A stretch of 63,660 nucleotides of DNA from an uncultured bacterium (GTDB taxonomy: Bacteria > Desulfobacterota > Desulfovibrionia > Desulfovibrionales > Desulfovibrionaceae): NCBI GenBank assembly GCA_905214305.1, contig CAJMLK010000011.1:1-63660 (forward strand), read 5' to 3'. Under the pieces are notes generated by a model. It was not told where the DNA came from and searched no databases. It worked only from the letters and a program-made list of their open reading frames with translations. Positions 1 to 7,830 of this stretch are shown here, in pieces. Each line of letters opens with the position of its first letter. Positions within the stretch are counted from its first letter, which is position 1. A program made the translations under genes and the position numbers.

Positions 1-44
1 CGCCATTCGTAAGGCTCGCAGACTCGCCAACGACTGCCGCGAAG

Positions 45-140
45 ACAGCAGAGCTGTCTGCTTGCACGGTTAAGCATCGAAGCGATGCGTGGCTTAAACT
101 TTGAGAATGTACATTCTCAAAGTTAATTTGCTCTAGATAC
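45..140 (+). repeat. Dispersed inverted-end repeat, partial copy at left edge
   Basis: The right part of this stretch matches the complete copy at 5083-5243: a middle block resembling GCGGTTAAACGCCGAAG, then the palindrome ACTTTGAGAATGTACATTCTCAAAGT (about 95-122), then the terminal sequence TTTGCTCTAGATAC. The left part is diverged, and bases 1-44 show nothing I recognise. The terminal CTAG contains the TAG stop codon of the neighbouring minus-strand exonuclease gene. Confidence 0.75.
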
Positions 141-663
141 GCATCTGGCTGTCGGTAACGCCCAAAGCCCGCAAGTGCAGATAAACCTCTGCGCAGGCTG
201 TGGCATCGGACCCCGCATGATGATGGTCCAGAGCAATGCCGAAGTGTTCGCACACATGGTTCAGCTTTTTGGATGGCAAAGGCAGGCTGCGGCGCGCGCC
301 CTTGAGCGTGCAGAGAAAATGCCGCCCCGCCGCATCCGCCCCCGCTTCGCGACAGCAGGCCAGCAGTACGCGCCTGTCAAAAGAGGCATTGTGCGCCAGC
401 AGCGCCTCAGCCCCTTTCATGAACGCCTGCATCCGGGGCCAGACGTCACCGAAGGCCGGGGCATTTTTGAGCATGGGCCAGGTCAGGCCGTGAATTTCCG
501 TAAAAAGCACTCGCGATGAAGGTGGCCGCACAAGGCTGTAGAACTGCTCAACAACACGGCCATCTTCAATGCGCGCAAGGCCCACAGCGCACGCGCTGTG
601 GGCCGCAAAACCAGATGTTTCAAAATCTATAGCCACGCAGGGCGGGCCAAAAACGTCAGCCAA
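133..663 (-). CDS. DnaQ-like 3'-5' exonuclease (DEDDh family)
   Basis: This 176-residue protein is a stand-alone DEDDh exonuclease, the fold of the proofreading epsilon subunit of DNA polymerase III. It should remove nucleotides from DNA or RNA 3' ends using two metals. Motif Exo I is seen as IDFET near residue 13, Exo II as HNASFD near 91, and Exo III as HAGSDA near 149 with the expected His and Asp. The start is TTG, preceded by GGAG that overlaps the stop of the upstream gene two bases away, so the two are translationally coupled. There is no polymerase domain, so it is probably a repair or RNA-processing nuclease. Its TAG stop lies inside the end of a dispersed repeat. Confidence 0.88.
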   Translation of the reverse strand: MADVFGPPCVAIDFETSGFAAHSACAVGLARIEDGRVVEQFYSLVRPPSSRVLFTEIHGLTWPMLKNAPAFGDVWPRMQAFMKGAEALLAHNASFDRRVLLACCREAGADAAGRHFLCTLKGARRSLPLPSKKLNHVCEHFGIALDHHHAGSDATACAEVYLHLRALGVTDSQMRI

Positions 664-665
664 GG

Positions 666-1094
666 TTACTCCACGTTGTTTGCGGCATTATGCGCGGCTT
701 CACCAAGGCGGGCCATGATATAGTCGCGCATGCGGTCATCGTCGCTTTCAAGATTGAAGCAGCGGGCGTCTTCGTTCATCAGCCCTTCAGGGACAAAATC
801 GCCCAGATCTTCAGCATCGGTAACCATGTTGTTATAAAAGCAGACGGAGAGCCAGCGGTTGTCCGGCTCGTCGTCCACCACATCAACCAGCACAAAAAGC
901 TCGCGTCTGGTCTGGGCCGCGTGTCTGGCCCGCAGGGAATAGCTGACGCCGGGGCGTCCCTTGAACGTAAAACTCATGCCGCTGTGTGCGGCCAGAAAAT
1001 CCATATAGGCCACAAAGGCGGCCTTGGCATTTTGCGGATCAGTTTTCCAGCCATCCAGAAATTCATGCAGTTCCTGTGAGCCGACAACGTTCAT
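666..1094 (-). CDS. Conserved hypothetical protein, 142 aa
   Basis: I do not recognise a family. The product is a soluble, acidic 142-residue protein with no signal peptide and no membrane segment. It contains an internal stretch, ELFVLVDVVDD, likely to be a beta strand, and ends in an Asn/Ala-rich tail. ATG is preceded by AGGGGA at good spacing. It lies 13 bases after the thermonuclease-like gene and two bases before the DnaQ-like exonuclease, so the three form a minus-strand transcription unit. A role linked to nucleic acid metabolism is only inferred from this position. Confidence 0.8.
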   Translation of the reverse strand: MNVVGSQELHEFLDGWKTDPQNAKAAFVAYMDFLAAHSGMSFTFKGRPGVSYSLRARHAAQTRRELFVLVDVVDDEPDNRWLSVCFYNNMVTDAEDLGDFVPEGLMNEDARCFNLESDDDRMRDYIMARLGEAAHNAANNVE

Positions 1095-1107
1095 ATGCGT
1101 CCCCTTT

Positions 1108-1590
1108 TTATCTGCCCCACTGCCAGGGCGGAGTGCCGATATTCAGCCCCCATACGCCCCGCTTGTTTACAACGGCCTCATGTTCCTGAATCATCCAGCG
1201 ACGGCAGAAAATAGCCCTGCATGTCTGTCTGTCAACCCAGGCCAGGCCTTCCACAACCAGTTGATAGTTGACCGATGTACCGCCAACCTGCACAAGAGCG
1301 CTCACTGTGCCCGACTCGCTTCTGCCGACGGGATCAAATGTCACCTTGGTTCCGCGCGGCATGATCTGGGCCAGACGCTGCAAAGCCTCCGGCCCGAAAG
1401 GCTGGTTTTGCGACGGGGCGTCGATGCCGTAAAAGCGCAGCACGGTAAGGTCCTCTTCGCTGTTGCGTTTACTGCTGACGGAAATGGTATTGCCGTCTTC
1501 AACACGCACCACCCACGCCTCACCGGCAAAAACCGGGCACACGGCACACACAAGGCAATACGCCAGACACAAGCAGAACGTCCGAAACAT
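1108..1590 (-). CDS. Secreted thermonuclease-like (SNase fold) protein, catalytic residues altered
   Basis: A 160-residue protein with a signal peptide of about 22 residues (ending VCPVFA) followed by a staphylococcal-nuclease fold. DGNT replaces the usual DGDT, the Arg of LRFYGIDAP is present, and GLAW and GVWG are conserved. However IDAPE is IDAPS, and the DRYGR segment that carries the second catalytic Arg reads RSESG. Two of the residues equivalent to Arg35, Glu43 and Arg87 of the S. aureus enzyme therefore appear missing, so it may bind rather than cut nucleic acid. I chose the internal ATG at 1590 because the signal peptide begins there and GGGG precedes it; a longer upstream reading adds 54 unlikely residues. 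Confidence 0.85.
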   Translation of the reverse strand: MFRTFCLCLAYCLVCAVCPVFAGEAWVVRVEDGNTISVSSKRNSEEDLTVLRFYGIDAPSQNQPFGPEALQRLAQIMPRGTKVTFDPVGRSESGTVSALVQVGGTSVNYQLVVEGLAWVDRQTCRAIFCRRWMIQEHEAVVNKRGVWGLNIGTPPWQWGR

Positions 1591-1740
1591 GGTACACACC
1601 CCAATGCAGAAGCAACGCCCGAAACCGGGGTCTTGCCTGTCGTAACGGCCAGAGCATTTAACACTCGAAATGCTCGCGTACGGCTGGCAAAAGCCTGCCT
1701 GCGCGCATTTCGTGGCAGGGATTTTCCTGAAGGTCCCTGC

Positions 1741-1880
1741 AGAGCAGTTCATTCATTTCATTCGTAAACTGCTCAAGAACAGCTTTTCGGTAAAACAGAG
1801 CCATCGCACTTTGAAATTGCTCTGGCGAATGCGGAAACAGACGTCCGCCACGAAGGCGCAGGCGCAGCTTCATCCGCTGC
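1741..1880 (+). repeat. Dispersed repeat fragment plus short AGAGCA stem-loop
   Basis: In the 1591-2037 gap between the thermonuclease-like gene and feoB. A stem-loop AGAGCAGTT...AACTGCTC spans 1741-1774. From 1797 the sequence AGAGCCATCGCACTTTGAAATTGCTCTGG matches the left end of the dispersed repeat and continues for about 80 bases through the GAAGGCGCAGGCGCAG block. The right-hand palindrome is absent, so this is a truncated copy. Apart from the feoB terminator, nothing else is visible in the gap. Confidence 0.6.
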
Positions 1881-1931
1881 CCGAAGGGCTTGCGGATGCT
1901 TCAGGCCCTGTAACGAAGGAACATGCCCTGT

Positions 1932-1984
1932 AAAAACCAAGAATGCCCGTGCCGCAAGCCTTTTGTCAAGGCACGGCACGGGCA
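1932..1984 (-). terminator. Rho-independent terminator of feoB
   Basis: On the minus strand an 11-bp perfect stem, TGCCCGTGCCG with CGGCACGGGCA (1944-1954 and 1974-1984), is followed by a T-rich tract (TTCTTGGTTTTT). It lies about 55 bases beyond the feoB stop codon. Confidence 0.8.
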
Positions 1985-2037
1985 TGCATCTGTCTGTGGG
2001 CACACCCGTCACAAACGGGCATGCGTTTTATGGTACG

Positions 2038-4362
2038 CTATCCCCAGACGGCGCGACCAATCTGATAGGCCGCCGTAGACACGGCATATGCCACCGCCGT
2101 ATTGAAGACAACGCTGAAAACCAGCCAGCCCCAGCTGCCTGCCTCTTGCTTGATAACCACAAGAGCCACAAAGCAGGGGGAATACATGAGCACAAAAAGC
2201 ATCAGCGAAAGAGCCGTGGCCTTGGACCAGTTGGCGTCACTCTTCAGCCGTTCGGCCAGAGGAGCCGCGTCTTCGGGGTCCTGTTCGCCGATGGCGTATG
2301 CAGTTCCCAGGGTGGAAACAATGGCCTCCTTGGCGGCAATGCCCGCAAGCAGGGCTATGTCAGTACGCCAGTCAAAGCCCACGGGCTTTGTGGCCGGTTC
2401 CACAGCCTTGCCAAGACGACCGGCCGCGGAATAGGCCAGCTCTTCTTCACCCAGTTCGTCACGAACGCCAGCCAGCTCTTCCTCAAGGGCAGTGCGCTCA
2501 TCGGCCCCTTCGGCCAGAGCGGCAATCCGGCTTTCAATCTGTTCTATCTTCTGCTCGAAAGGCGCGGCCATTTCTTCGGGCAGCTTGGGGAATGTCATGC
2601 CCGCCCAGATGATGATGGAGATGGCCACCAGCACCGTACCGGCCTTTTTAAGGTACATCCATGCACGTTCCCAGCAGTGCAGCAGCAGGCTGAACAGTGT
2701 GGGCATGCGATAGGGGGGCAGCTCCATGACAAAGGGTGTGGCTTCGCCCTTGACGATGGACGAACGCAACAGGCGCGCCACCAGCAGAGCCATGACCCAG
2801 CCGGCCAGCATGATCAGAAACATGACCGTCGCCGCCTGATCGGGGAAGAACGTTCCCGCCAGCAGCAGAAAGACCGGCAGCTTGGCCCCGCACGACATGT
2901 AGGGCAGGGTCAGCAGGGTCGCCAGCTTTTCCTTGGGGCTGCGCAGGGTGCGGGTTGCCATGGCGCCGGGAATGGCGCAGCCGCCCGCAATGCCGCCGGA
3001 AATGATGTAAGGCATGACCGAGGCGCCGTGCAGGCCGAAAAAGCGAAAAATGCGGTCCATCATGTAGGCCACGCGGGCCATGTAGCCGCTATCTTCCATA
3101 AAGGAGATCAGGGCGAACATGATAAGAATCAGCGGCACAAAGCTGACCACACCGCCAACACCGGCAATGATGCCATCCACCACAAGGGAGCGGGCCAGAC
3201 CATCAGGCATGACTTCGCCCAAAAATTCGCCAAGCCAGGCAAAGCCGTCTTCAACCCAGCCCTGCGGATACGCGCCCACTTCAAACGTGACGTAAAACAT
3301 GAGGTACAGCACGCCAATCATGAGCAGCGGGCCGAACAGGGCGTTGGTAAGCACCTTGTCGAGCTTGTCGGAAAGAGCCAGACGATCCTTGCCGGGATCC
3401 TGACGGAAAACACCGTCGCGCAGGATGCTGCGGATGTAGCCGTACCGGTGATCCGTAATGAGGGATTCAAGGTTGGCATTGAGCGTGGCACGCACATGAT
3501 CCGCTGTTTTTCTGCACTGGGCCGCAAGCTCGTCGGCTATTCCGGCATCGGCGGCGCGGGCCTCGGCCATGATGACCTCATCACCTTCAAGCAGCTTGAG
3601 GGCCACCCAGCTGGGCAGATACCGGTCGGTAAGCAGGTTGGTGGCGGTAATGCGCTTTTCAAGTTCAAGCAGGGCCTCGTCCAGCTCCATGCCATAAGAA
3701 ATACGCATGGGGTGGCGCTTGCCGTTTTTGGCAAGCTCAACGGCGGCTTTCATGCCTTCCTTAAGCCCCTCGCCGCTACGGGCCACCATTGGCAGCACGG
3801 GAACACCCAAAAGGGTCCCCAGGCGCTCCATGTCGATATGCACCCCGGAAGCGCGCGCTTCATCCATCATGTTGCAGCAGAGCACCAGCGGCGTGCCCAT
3901 TTCGAGCATCTGCACGGTCAGCAGCAGGTTGCGTTCAAGAGCAGAGGCATCAACAATGTCAATGACCGCCTGCACATTGTCGCCCGCCAGCTCCTGCCGG
4001 GCCACGCGCTCTTCCTGAGAATAGGCCGTCAGGGAGTAGGTTCCGGGCAAGTCCACCACCGTGACGTGTGTGCCGTCCACGATGATATGGCCTTCTTTTT
4101 TATCAACGGTAACCCCGGGGTAGTTGCCCACATGCTGCCGCGCCCCGGTGTAGCCGTTAAACACCGTGGTCTTGCCGCAGTTGGGGTTGCCCGCAAGGGC
4201 AATGCGCAGGCCATGACCGTGACCGTGACCATGACCATGGGCATGGCCGCTTTCATGGCCGTGGCCGTGCTCGTGTTCATGCCCGTGGCCGTGCTCGTGG
4301 CTGTGGCCGTGGGTGTGCTCGTGGCCGTTAGCGCCAGTGCCGGAATGTTTCATTTCGCTCAT
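2038..4362 (-). CDS. feoB: Ferrous iron transporter FeoB with His-rich N-terminal tail
   Basis: A 774-residue inner-membrane Fe(II) transporter. The G domain shows G1 GNPNCGKTT (about residue 58), G2 GNYPGVTVDK, G3 DLPGTYSL and G4 NMMD. The membrane half carries the paired Gate motifs, including GGCAIPGAMATRT and MSCGAKLPV. Unusually, about 19 of the first 51 residues are His, in HGHGH and HEHGH runs that could capture metal. Start 4362 is preceded by GGAGG at good spacing; a longer reading from 4395 lacks this. No feoA is seen next to it. A promoter with a Fur-box-like operator lies about 200 bases upstream, consistent with iron repression. GC-rich hexamer repeats encode the tail, so its length could vary between strains. 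Confidence 0.97.
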   Translation of the reverse strand: MSEMKHSGTGANGHEHTHGHSHEHGHGHEHEHGHGHESGHAHGHGHGHGHGLRIALAGNPNCGKTTVFNGYTGARQHVGNYPGVTVDKKEGHIIVDGTHVTVVDLPGTYSLTAYSQEERVARQELAGDNVQAVIDIVDASALERNLLLTVQMLEMGTPLVLCCNMMDEARASGVHIDMERLGTLLGVPVLPMVARSGEGLKEGMKAAVELAKNGKRHPMRISYGMELDEALLELEKRITATNLLTDRYLPSWVALKLLEGDEVIMAEARAADAGIADELAAQCRKTADHVRATLNANLESLITDHRYGYIRSILRDGVFRQDPGKDRLALSDKLDKVLTNALFGPLLMIGVLYLMFYVTFEVGAYPQGWVEDGFAWLGEFLGEVMPDGLARSLVVDGIIAGVGGVVSFVPLILIMFALISFMEDSGYMARVAYMMDRIFRFFGLHGASVMPYIISGGIAGGCAIPGAMATRTLRSPKEKLATLLTLPYMSCGAKLPVFLLLAGTFFPDQAATVMFLIMLAGWVMALLVARLLRSSIVKGEATPFVMELPPYRMPTLFSLLLHCWERAWMYLKKAGTVLVAISIIIWAGMTFPKLPEEMAAPFEQKIEQIESRIAALAEGADERTALEEELAGVRDELGEEELAYSAAGRLGKAVEPATKPVGFDWRTDIALLAGIAAKEAIVSTLGTAYAIGEQDPEDAAPLAERLKSDANWSKATALSLMLFVLMYSPCFVALVVIKQEAGSWGWLVFSVVFNTAVAYAVSTAAYQIGRAVWG

Positions 4363-4568
4363 TGAAATGCCCTCCCCTCTCCGCAAGAAACGCAAAAGCG
4401 CCCCTGCAGACCATCAGCCATGACCGTGCCGGAAAAATTGCTCATACTAGCCGTCCTGAAAATTCTAAAAAAGTATGGCGACTCCGGGAGCTTCCCATAC
4501 CCGGTGACCGGCCGGGTGCCTGCGCTGCCGCCTTTGAAAGAAAAGTCTGTATGCCCTTGGAAAAGAAA

Positions 4569-4623
4569 TGAAAATGAATTCCAAAGTCCTAGCGGGTTTA
4601 TATGGTTACACCTCAAATGTCAA
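4569..4623 (-). promoter_or_regulatory. feoB promoter with Fur-box-like operator
   Basis: On the minus strand, TTGACA (4618-4623) and TATAAA (4597-4602) are separated by 15 bases. Just downstream is TGGAATTCATTTTCA (4569-4583), which resembles the 7-1-7 Fur box and matches the operator upstream of the DUF2325 gene over about 20 bases (GACTTTGRAATTCAWTTTCA). The promoter spacer is shorter than ideal. Iron control is inferred from motif and gene function. Confidence 0.5.
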
Positions 4624-5082
4624 GCTGCACCAACATATTTTTGCTCTTCAACGCTGTATCTCACTACTTATAAACAAAATTTTTATCACAATAAAACTTG
4701 CCCGGCTGTGGAAGAAACTTCCGGCAGCCGGGCAATGCATTGGAGTCATAAGGACTCTCCCTATGAGTGATGTCGCGTTTTAATAAAGGCTCACTTTCAC
4801 CATATCAGAAAACTCGCAGGCATGGTTCAAAAACATCGGCTAAAGCCCGGATCGCAGGGTCGTCAGCCTGGCATTCCCGCCCGGCCGCCATACGCACCCC
4901 TACAGGTCATATGGTGCATACTGCCACATGAAGCTGCCCATATTTCAGCTCATGCGCGTCATATTTCTGCCCATGCTTTTCGGAACAGACGTTCTGAACC
5001 GCCTGGCTGCGCCAGCAGCTTCTGGCAGTACAGCGTCACCGCAAGCTCCATTCCATTGCAATACGCATTCACAAAGACAAAT
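4624..5082. other. Intergenic region with a strong hairpin, no gene seen
   Basis: Between the feoB promoter and the dispersed repeat. The first 100 bases are AT-rich. At 4700-4733 there is a perfect 9-bp stem, GCCCGGCTG with CAGCCGGGC; read on the minus strand it is followed by AAGTTTTATT and could end transcription coming from the right. No open frame here has a ribosome site or a recognisable product. Confidence 0.45.
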
Positions 5083-5243
5083 GTATCTAGAGCAATTTCA
5101 CTTTGAAATTGCACTGGCGTCTGCGTGAGCAGACGTTCGCTACGGAGGCGTAAGCGCAGTTTATCTGCGCGGTTAAACGCCGAAGTGAGCGTGCCTTAAA
5201 CTTTGAGAATGTATATTCTCAAAGTTAATCTGCTCTAGGATAC
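5083..5243 (+). repeat. Dispersed inverted-end repeat, complete reference copy
   Basis: The most complete copy, 161 bp. It opens with GTATCTAGAGCAATTTCA and closes with TGCTCTAGGATAC, so the ends are inverted repeats of about 12 bp. Inside are a hairpin GCAATTTCA/TGAAATTGC, a GC-rich middle with GCAGACG and GAGGCGTAAGCGCAG blocks, and the palindrome ACTTTGAGAATGTATATTCTCAAAGT. No reading frame is present. This is the architecture of a small non-autonomous (MITE-like) element. Its right end supplies the last codons and TAG stop of the DUF2325 gene. Confidence 0.8.
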
Positions 5244-5510
5244 GCGCAGACATTCCCGCAATGAGGATACGCCGCAAGAATGCACCATCTGCAAGGGAAT
5301 ATTGCGCGAGCGGGCTACCTGCACAGCCTTTCTCTTGGCTTCGTGCGAAATCTTGTTGGTAAAAACGATCATGGCATCGGGGTTGCCGATCTTGTCGATA
5401 AAATTACGCTCGTTACGGCTGATGCACTTGAGGGAATGGCCTGTTTCCTTGGCTGCGGCTATGTAATCTTTTTGCAGCCTGTCCATGCCGCCTATGAGGG
5501 TGACGCACAT
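5235..5510 (-). CDS. DUF2325 family protein
   Basis: A 91-residue protein matching the small DUF2325 family: N-terminal LIGGMDRLQKDY, a central DAMIVFTNKISHEAKRKAV, and the C-terminal HSCGVSSLREC. The function of the family is not established; the fold is probably a single Rossmann-like domain. AAGGAG precedes the ATG by 9 bases. The promoter carries a perfect palindrome of Fur-box type between its -35 and -10, and feoB has a related site, so a role in the iron response is inferred. The last codons and the TAG stop lie within a dispersed repeat, so the native C-terminus may have been altered by insertion. Confidence 0.85.
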   Translation of the reverse strand: MCVTLIGGMDRLQKDYIAAAKETGHSLKCISRNERNFIDKIGNPDAMIVFTNKISHEAKRKAVQVARSRNIPLQMVHSCGVSSLRECLRVS

Positions 5511-5574
5511 ATTTTCGCTCCTTGTCGTGTTGCCGCCGTGGCGACAACGGTGTTGGGGTGAATCGCGTTGTCCT

Positions 5575-5604
5575 TTTATAATTGAAATTGAATTTCAAAG
5601 TCAA
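5575..5604 (-). promoter_or_regulatory. Promoter of the DUF2325 gene with Fur-like palindrome in the spacer
   Basis: On the minus strand, TTGACT (5599-5604), an 18-base spacer and TATAAA (5575-5580). The spacer holds the perfect 17-base palindrome TTGAAATTCAATTTCAA (5582-5598), where a bound repressor would block RNA polymerase. The rest of the 5511-5869 gap holds only the trp terminator and a short AGAGCA hairpin. Confidence 0.65.
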
Positions 5605-5701
5605 GCACAAACATATCCCTGCCACCATTTTGGCGCGAAAACATTTACACAATCGGGGTCAACCCATTGTTTCCTATCAAAATACCATGAATTATTTTTT
5701 G

Positions 5702-5737
5702 AAAAAGGGCCTTCTCCCCATTTCGAAAGAAGGCCCT
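5702..5737 (-). terminator. Terminator of the trp operon
   Basis: A perfect 10-bp stem, AGGGCCTTCT with AGAAGGCCCT (5706-5715, 5728-5737), is followed on the minus strand by TTTTTC. It lies about 130 bases past the trpA stop codon. Confidence 0.85.
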
Positions 5738-5830
5738 GTGGCCGCCGGTACAAACCGGAACACATTGTCACCGGGCCTGAAGACTCCCGGCTTGCGCATC
5801 GCGTGCCTGCATGCGTGCTCCCGAAGCGGC

Positions 5831-5860
5831 CAGAGCAGTTTCAAGATGAAAATGCTCTGG
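5831..5860. repeat. Short AGAGCA stem-loop (repeat-end fragment)
   Basis: CAGAGCAGTTTC...GAAAATGCTCTGG forms a hairpin like the left end of the dispersed repeat, with none of the element body. It starts about 10 bases downstream of the trpA stop. Confidence 0.5.
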
Positions 5861-5869
5861 CTGATCCAC

Positions 5870-6637
5870 CTATTTCCAGCGGGCCATAAACTCTTCGGCG
5901 CTATGTCCTTCGTCAAGGTGTTTGAGCAGCGCACTGCCAAAAACCACGGCATCAGGTCTGGCGTCCTGCGGCAGTTCCCTGATCTGTGCGGGTTCACGCA
6001 GGCCAAAGCCAAGTGCCAGGGGAAGGCTGAAAACCGAACGCGCCCGGCGCATGGTATCGGCTACCTGCGGGGCCACGTCTGCCCTTTCACCGGTAATGCC
6101 CATGACCGAAACCACATAGACATAGCCCTCGCCTTCCTCGGCATACAGAGCCATGCGCTCGGCGCTGGTATTTGGCCCCACCAGCGGGATAAGGGCGAGG
6201 CCCTCTTTTTTCAGGGCGCGGCGCAGCGGGCCGGACTCTTCATACGGCAGGTCAGGAACAATAAAGCCATGCACGCCGCCTCTGGCCGCATCATGAGCCA
6301 GTTTTTCGTAACCGTACTGCAAAAAGGGATTCAGATAGCCCATGAGCACAATCCCGGCCTTGACCAGCCCCTTGCGCTCGGCAAGCTCCGTAAGAATGCC
6401 GCGCAGGTTTACCCCGTCACTGAGCGCCCGGCGCGAAGCCTCTTCCACCACCGGCCCGTCGGCAACGGGATCGGAAAACGGCACGCCTATTTCAATGACA
6501 TCGGCCCCGTTTTCATCCAGTTCCATCACTGTGGGCCAGAATGTTGCGCCGTCGGGAAAACCGGCGGTCAAAAAGGGAACAAGGGCCGGACGTCCGGCAG
6601 CATTGGCCTTGCGTATCTTGTCTTCAAGCAGGTTCAT
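5870..6637 (-). CDS. trpA: Tryptophan synthase alpha chain
   Basis: A 255-residue TIM-barrel enzyme that splits indole-3-glycerol phosphate into indole and glyceraldehyde 3-phosphate and passes indole to TrpB. FLTAGFPD is near the start, and EIGVPFSDPVADGP carries the catalytic Glu and the second Asp. GITGE near residue 175 is the phosphate-binding loop region. The start at 6637 overlaps the end of trpB closely (GTAGTCATG) and has GAGGTG upstream, so it is translationally coupled. It is the last gene of the trp operon, followed by a clear terminator. Confidence 0.97.
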   Translation of the reverse strand: MNLLEDKIRKANAAGRPALVPFLTAGFPDGATFWPTVMELDENGADVIEIGVPFSDPVADGPVVEEASRRALSDGVNLRGILTELAERKGLVKAGIVLMGYLNPFLQYGYEKLAHDAARGGVHGFIVPDLPYEESGPLRRALKKEGLALIPLVGPNTSAERMALYAEEGEGYVYVVSVMGITGERADVAPQVADTMRRARSVFSLPLALGFGLREPAQIRELPQDARPDAVVFGSALLKHLDEGHSAEEFMARWK

Positions 6638-6639
6638 GA

Positions 6640-7830
6640 CTACACCTCGTCCTGCCCGCGGGCAACGCCCAGGGCCTTGTTGATAATGCCGAGATCCTTG
6701 TCGCCCCGGCCCGAAAGGTTGACCACCACCTGTTGGCCGGGCTTGAACTCGTGCGGATGATCCAGCACCCACGCCAGCGCATGCGAAGATTCCAGCGCGG
6801 GCAAAATGCCTTCTGCACGGCACAGCCGTTGAAAGGCCGCAAGCGCATTGGCATCCTTGACCATGCCGTAATGGACGCGGCCCGTCTTGTGCAGCCAGGA
6901 ATGCTCGGGGCCAACGCCCGGATAATCCAGCCCGGCGGAAATGGAGTGCGAAGGTTCCACCTGACCGTCATTATTCTGCAAAAGCATGCTGTACGCACCG
7001 TGCAGCACGCCGGGAACGCCAAGATTGAGCGGTGCGGAGTTAAAGCAGCCCGGTTCGCCGGTTCCTGCGGCCTCCACGCCCACAATGCGCACCTGTTTAT
7101 CGTCAATAAAAGGATGAAACATGCCAATGGCATTGGATCCGCCGCCCACGCAGGCCACAACGGCATCAGGAAGCTGGCCGGTTTTTTCCATCATCTGGGC
7201 GCGTGTTTCACGGCCTATGACGCTTTGCAGTTCACGCACCAGCAGCGGAAAAGGATGCGGCCCCGCAGCCGTGCCAAAGCAGTAATGGGTTGTTTTCTGG
7301 CTGCCTATCCAGGCGCGCAGGGCTTCGTTAATGGCGTCCTTGAGGGTACGCGTGCCGCTTTCCACCGCGTGCACGGTGGCGCCGAGCAGCTTCATGCGCA
7401 TGACGTTGGGAGCCTGGCGCTCCACGTCTTCCGCCCCCATATAGATGGTGCATTCCAGCCCCAGCCGGGCCGCAGAGGCCGCCGTGGCAACACCGTGCTG
7501 GCCCGCCCCTGTTTCAGCCACCAGAGCCGTCTTGCCCATATGTCTGGCAAGCAGGGCCTGACCCAGGGTATTGTTGATCTTGTGCGCGCCAGTGTGCAGC
7601 AGGTCCTCACGCTTGAGCCAGAGATCAAAACCCAGTTCCCGTGACAGGGTGGGACAATGGCTCAACGGCGTCTCACGACCGGCATAGTTGCGCAGCAGGT
7701 TTTCCAGCTCAGCCTGAAACGCTTCCGAGGGGTAGATGTCGCGCATGGCGGCCTCCACTTCCATCAGCGGCGGCATGAGCAATTCGGGCACAAAGCAGCC
7801 GCCGAACTCACCAAAATATCTGTTCGTCAT
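6640..7830 (-). CDS. trpB: Tryptophan synthase beta chain
   Basis: A 396-residue PLP enzyme joining indole with serine to make tryptophan. The PLP lysine is Lys84 in HTGAHKINN; the phosphate loop is GGGSNAIGMF near residue 233, and GAGQHGVATA is conserved. Length is typical of the TrpB1 type that pairs with TrpA. The start codon overlaps the trpF stop as ATGA, and trpA follows at once, giving the equal expression expected for the two subunits. Confidence 0.98.
   Translation of the reverse strand: MTNRYFGEFGGCFVPELLMPPLMEVEAAMRDIYPSEAFQAELENLLRNYAGRETPLSHCPTLSRELGFDLWLKREDLLHTGAHKINNTLGQALLARHMGKTALVAETGAGQHGVATAASAARLGLECTIYMGAEDVERQAPNVMRMKLLGATVHAVESGTRTLKDAINEALRAWIGSQKTTHYCFGTAAGPHPFPLLVRELQSVIGRETRAQMMEKTGQLPDAVVACVGGGSNAIGMFHPFIDDKQVRIVGVEAAGTGEPGCFNSAPLNLGVPGVLHGAYSMLLQNNDGQVEPSHSISAGLDYPGVGPEHSWLHKTGRVHYGMVKDANALAAFQRLCRAEGILPALESSHALAWVLDHPHEFKPGQQVVVNLSGRGDKDLGIINKALGVARGQDEV

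Noticed and set aside
1963..4365. An 800-codon plus-strand open frame, His/Gln-rich, opposite feoB
   Set aside because: It is the antisense of a complete FeoB with all motifs, has no ribosome site, and its composition reflects the complementary codon positions.
4568..4783. Possible feoA upstream of feoB
   Set aside because: The small frames here are on the opposite strand, lack FeoA motifs and have no ribosome site.
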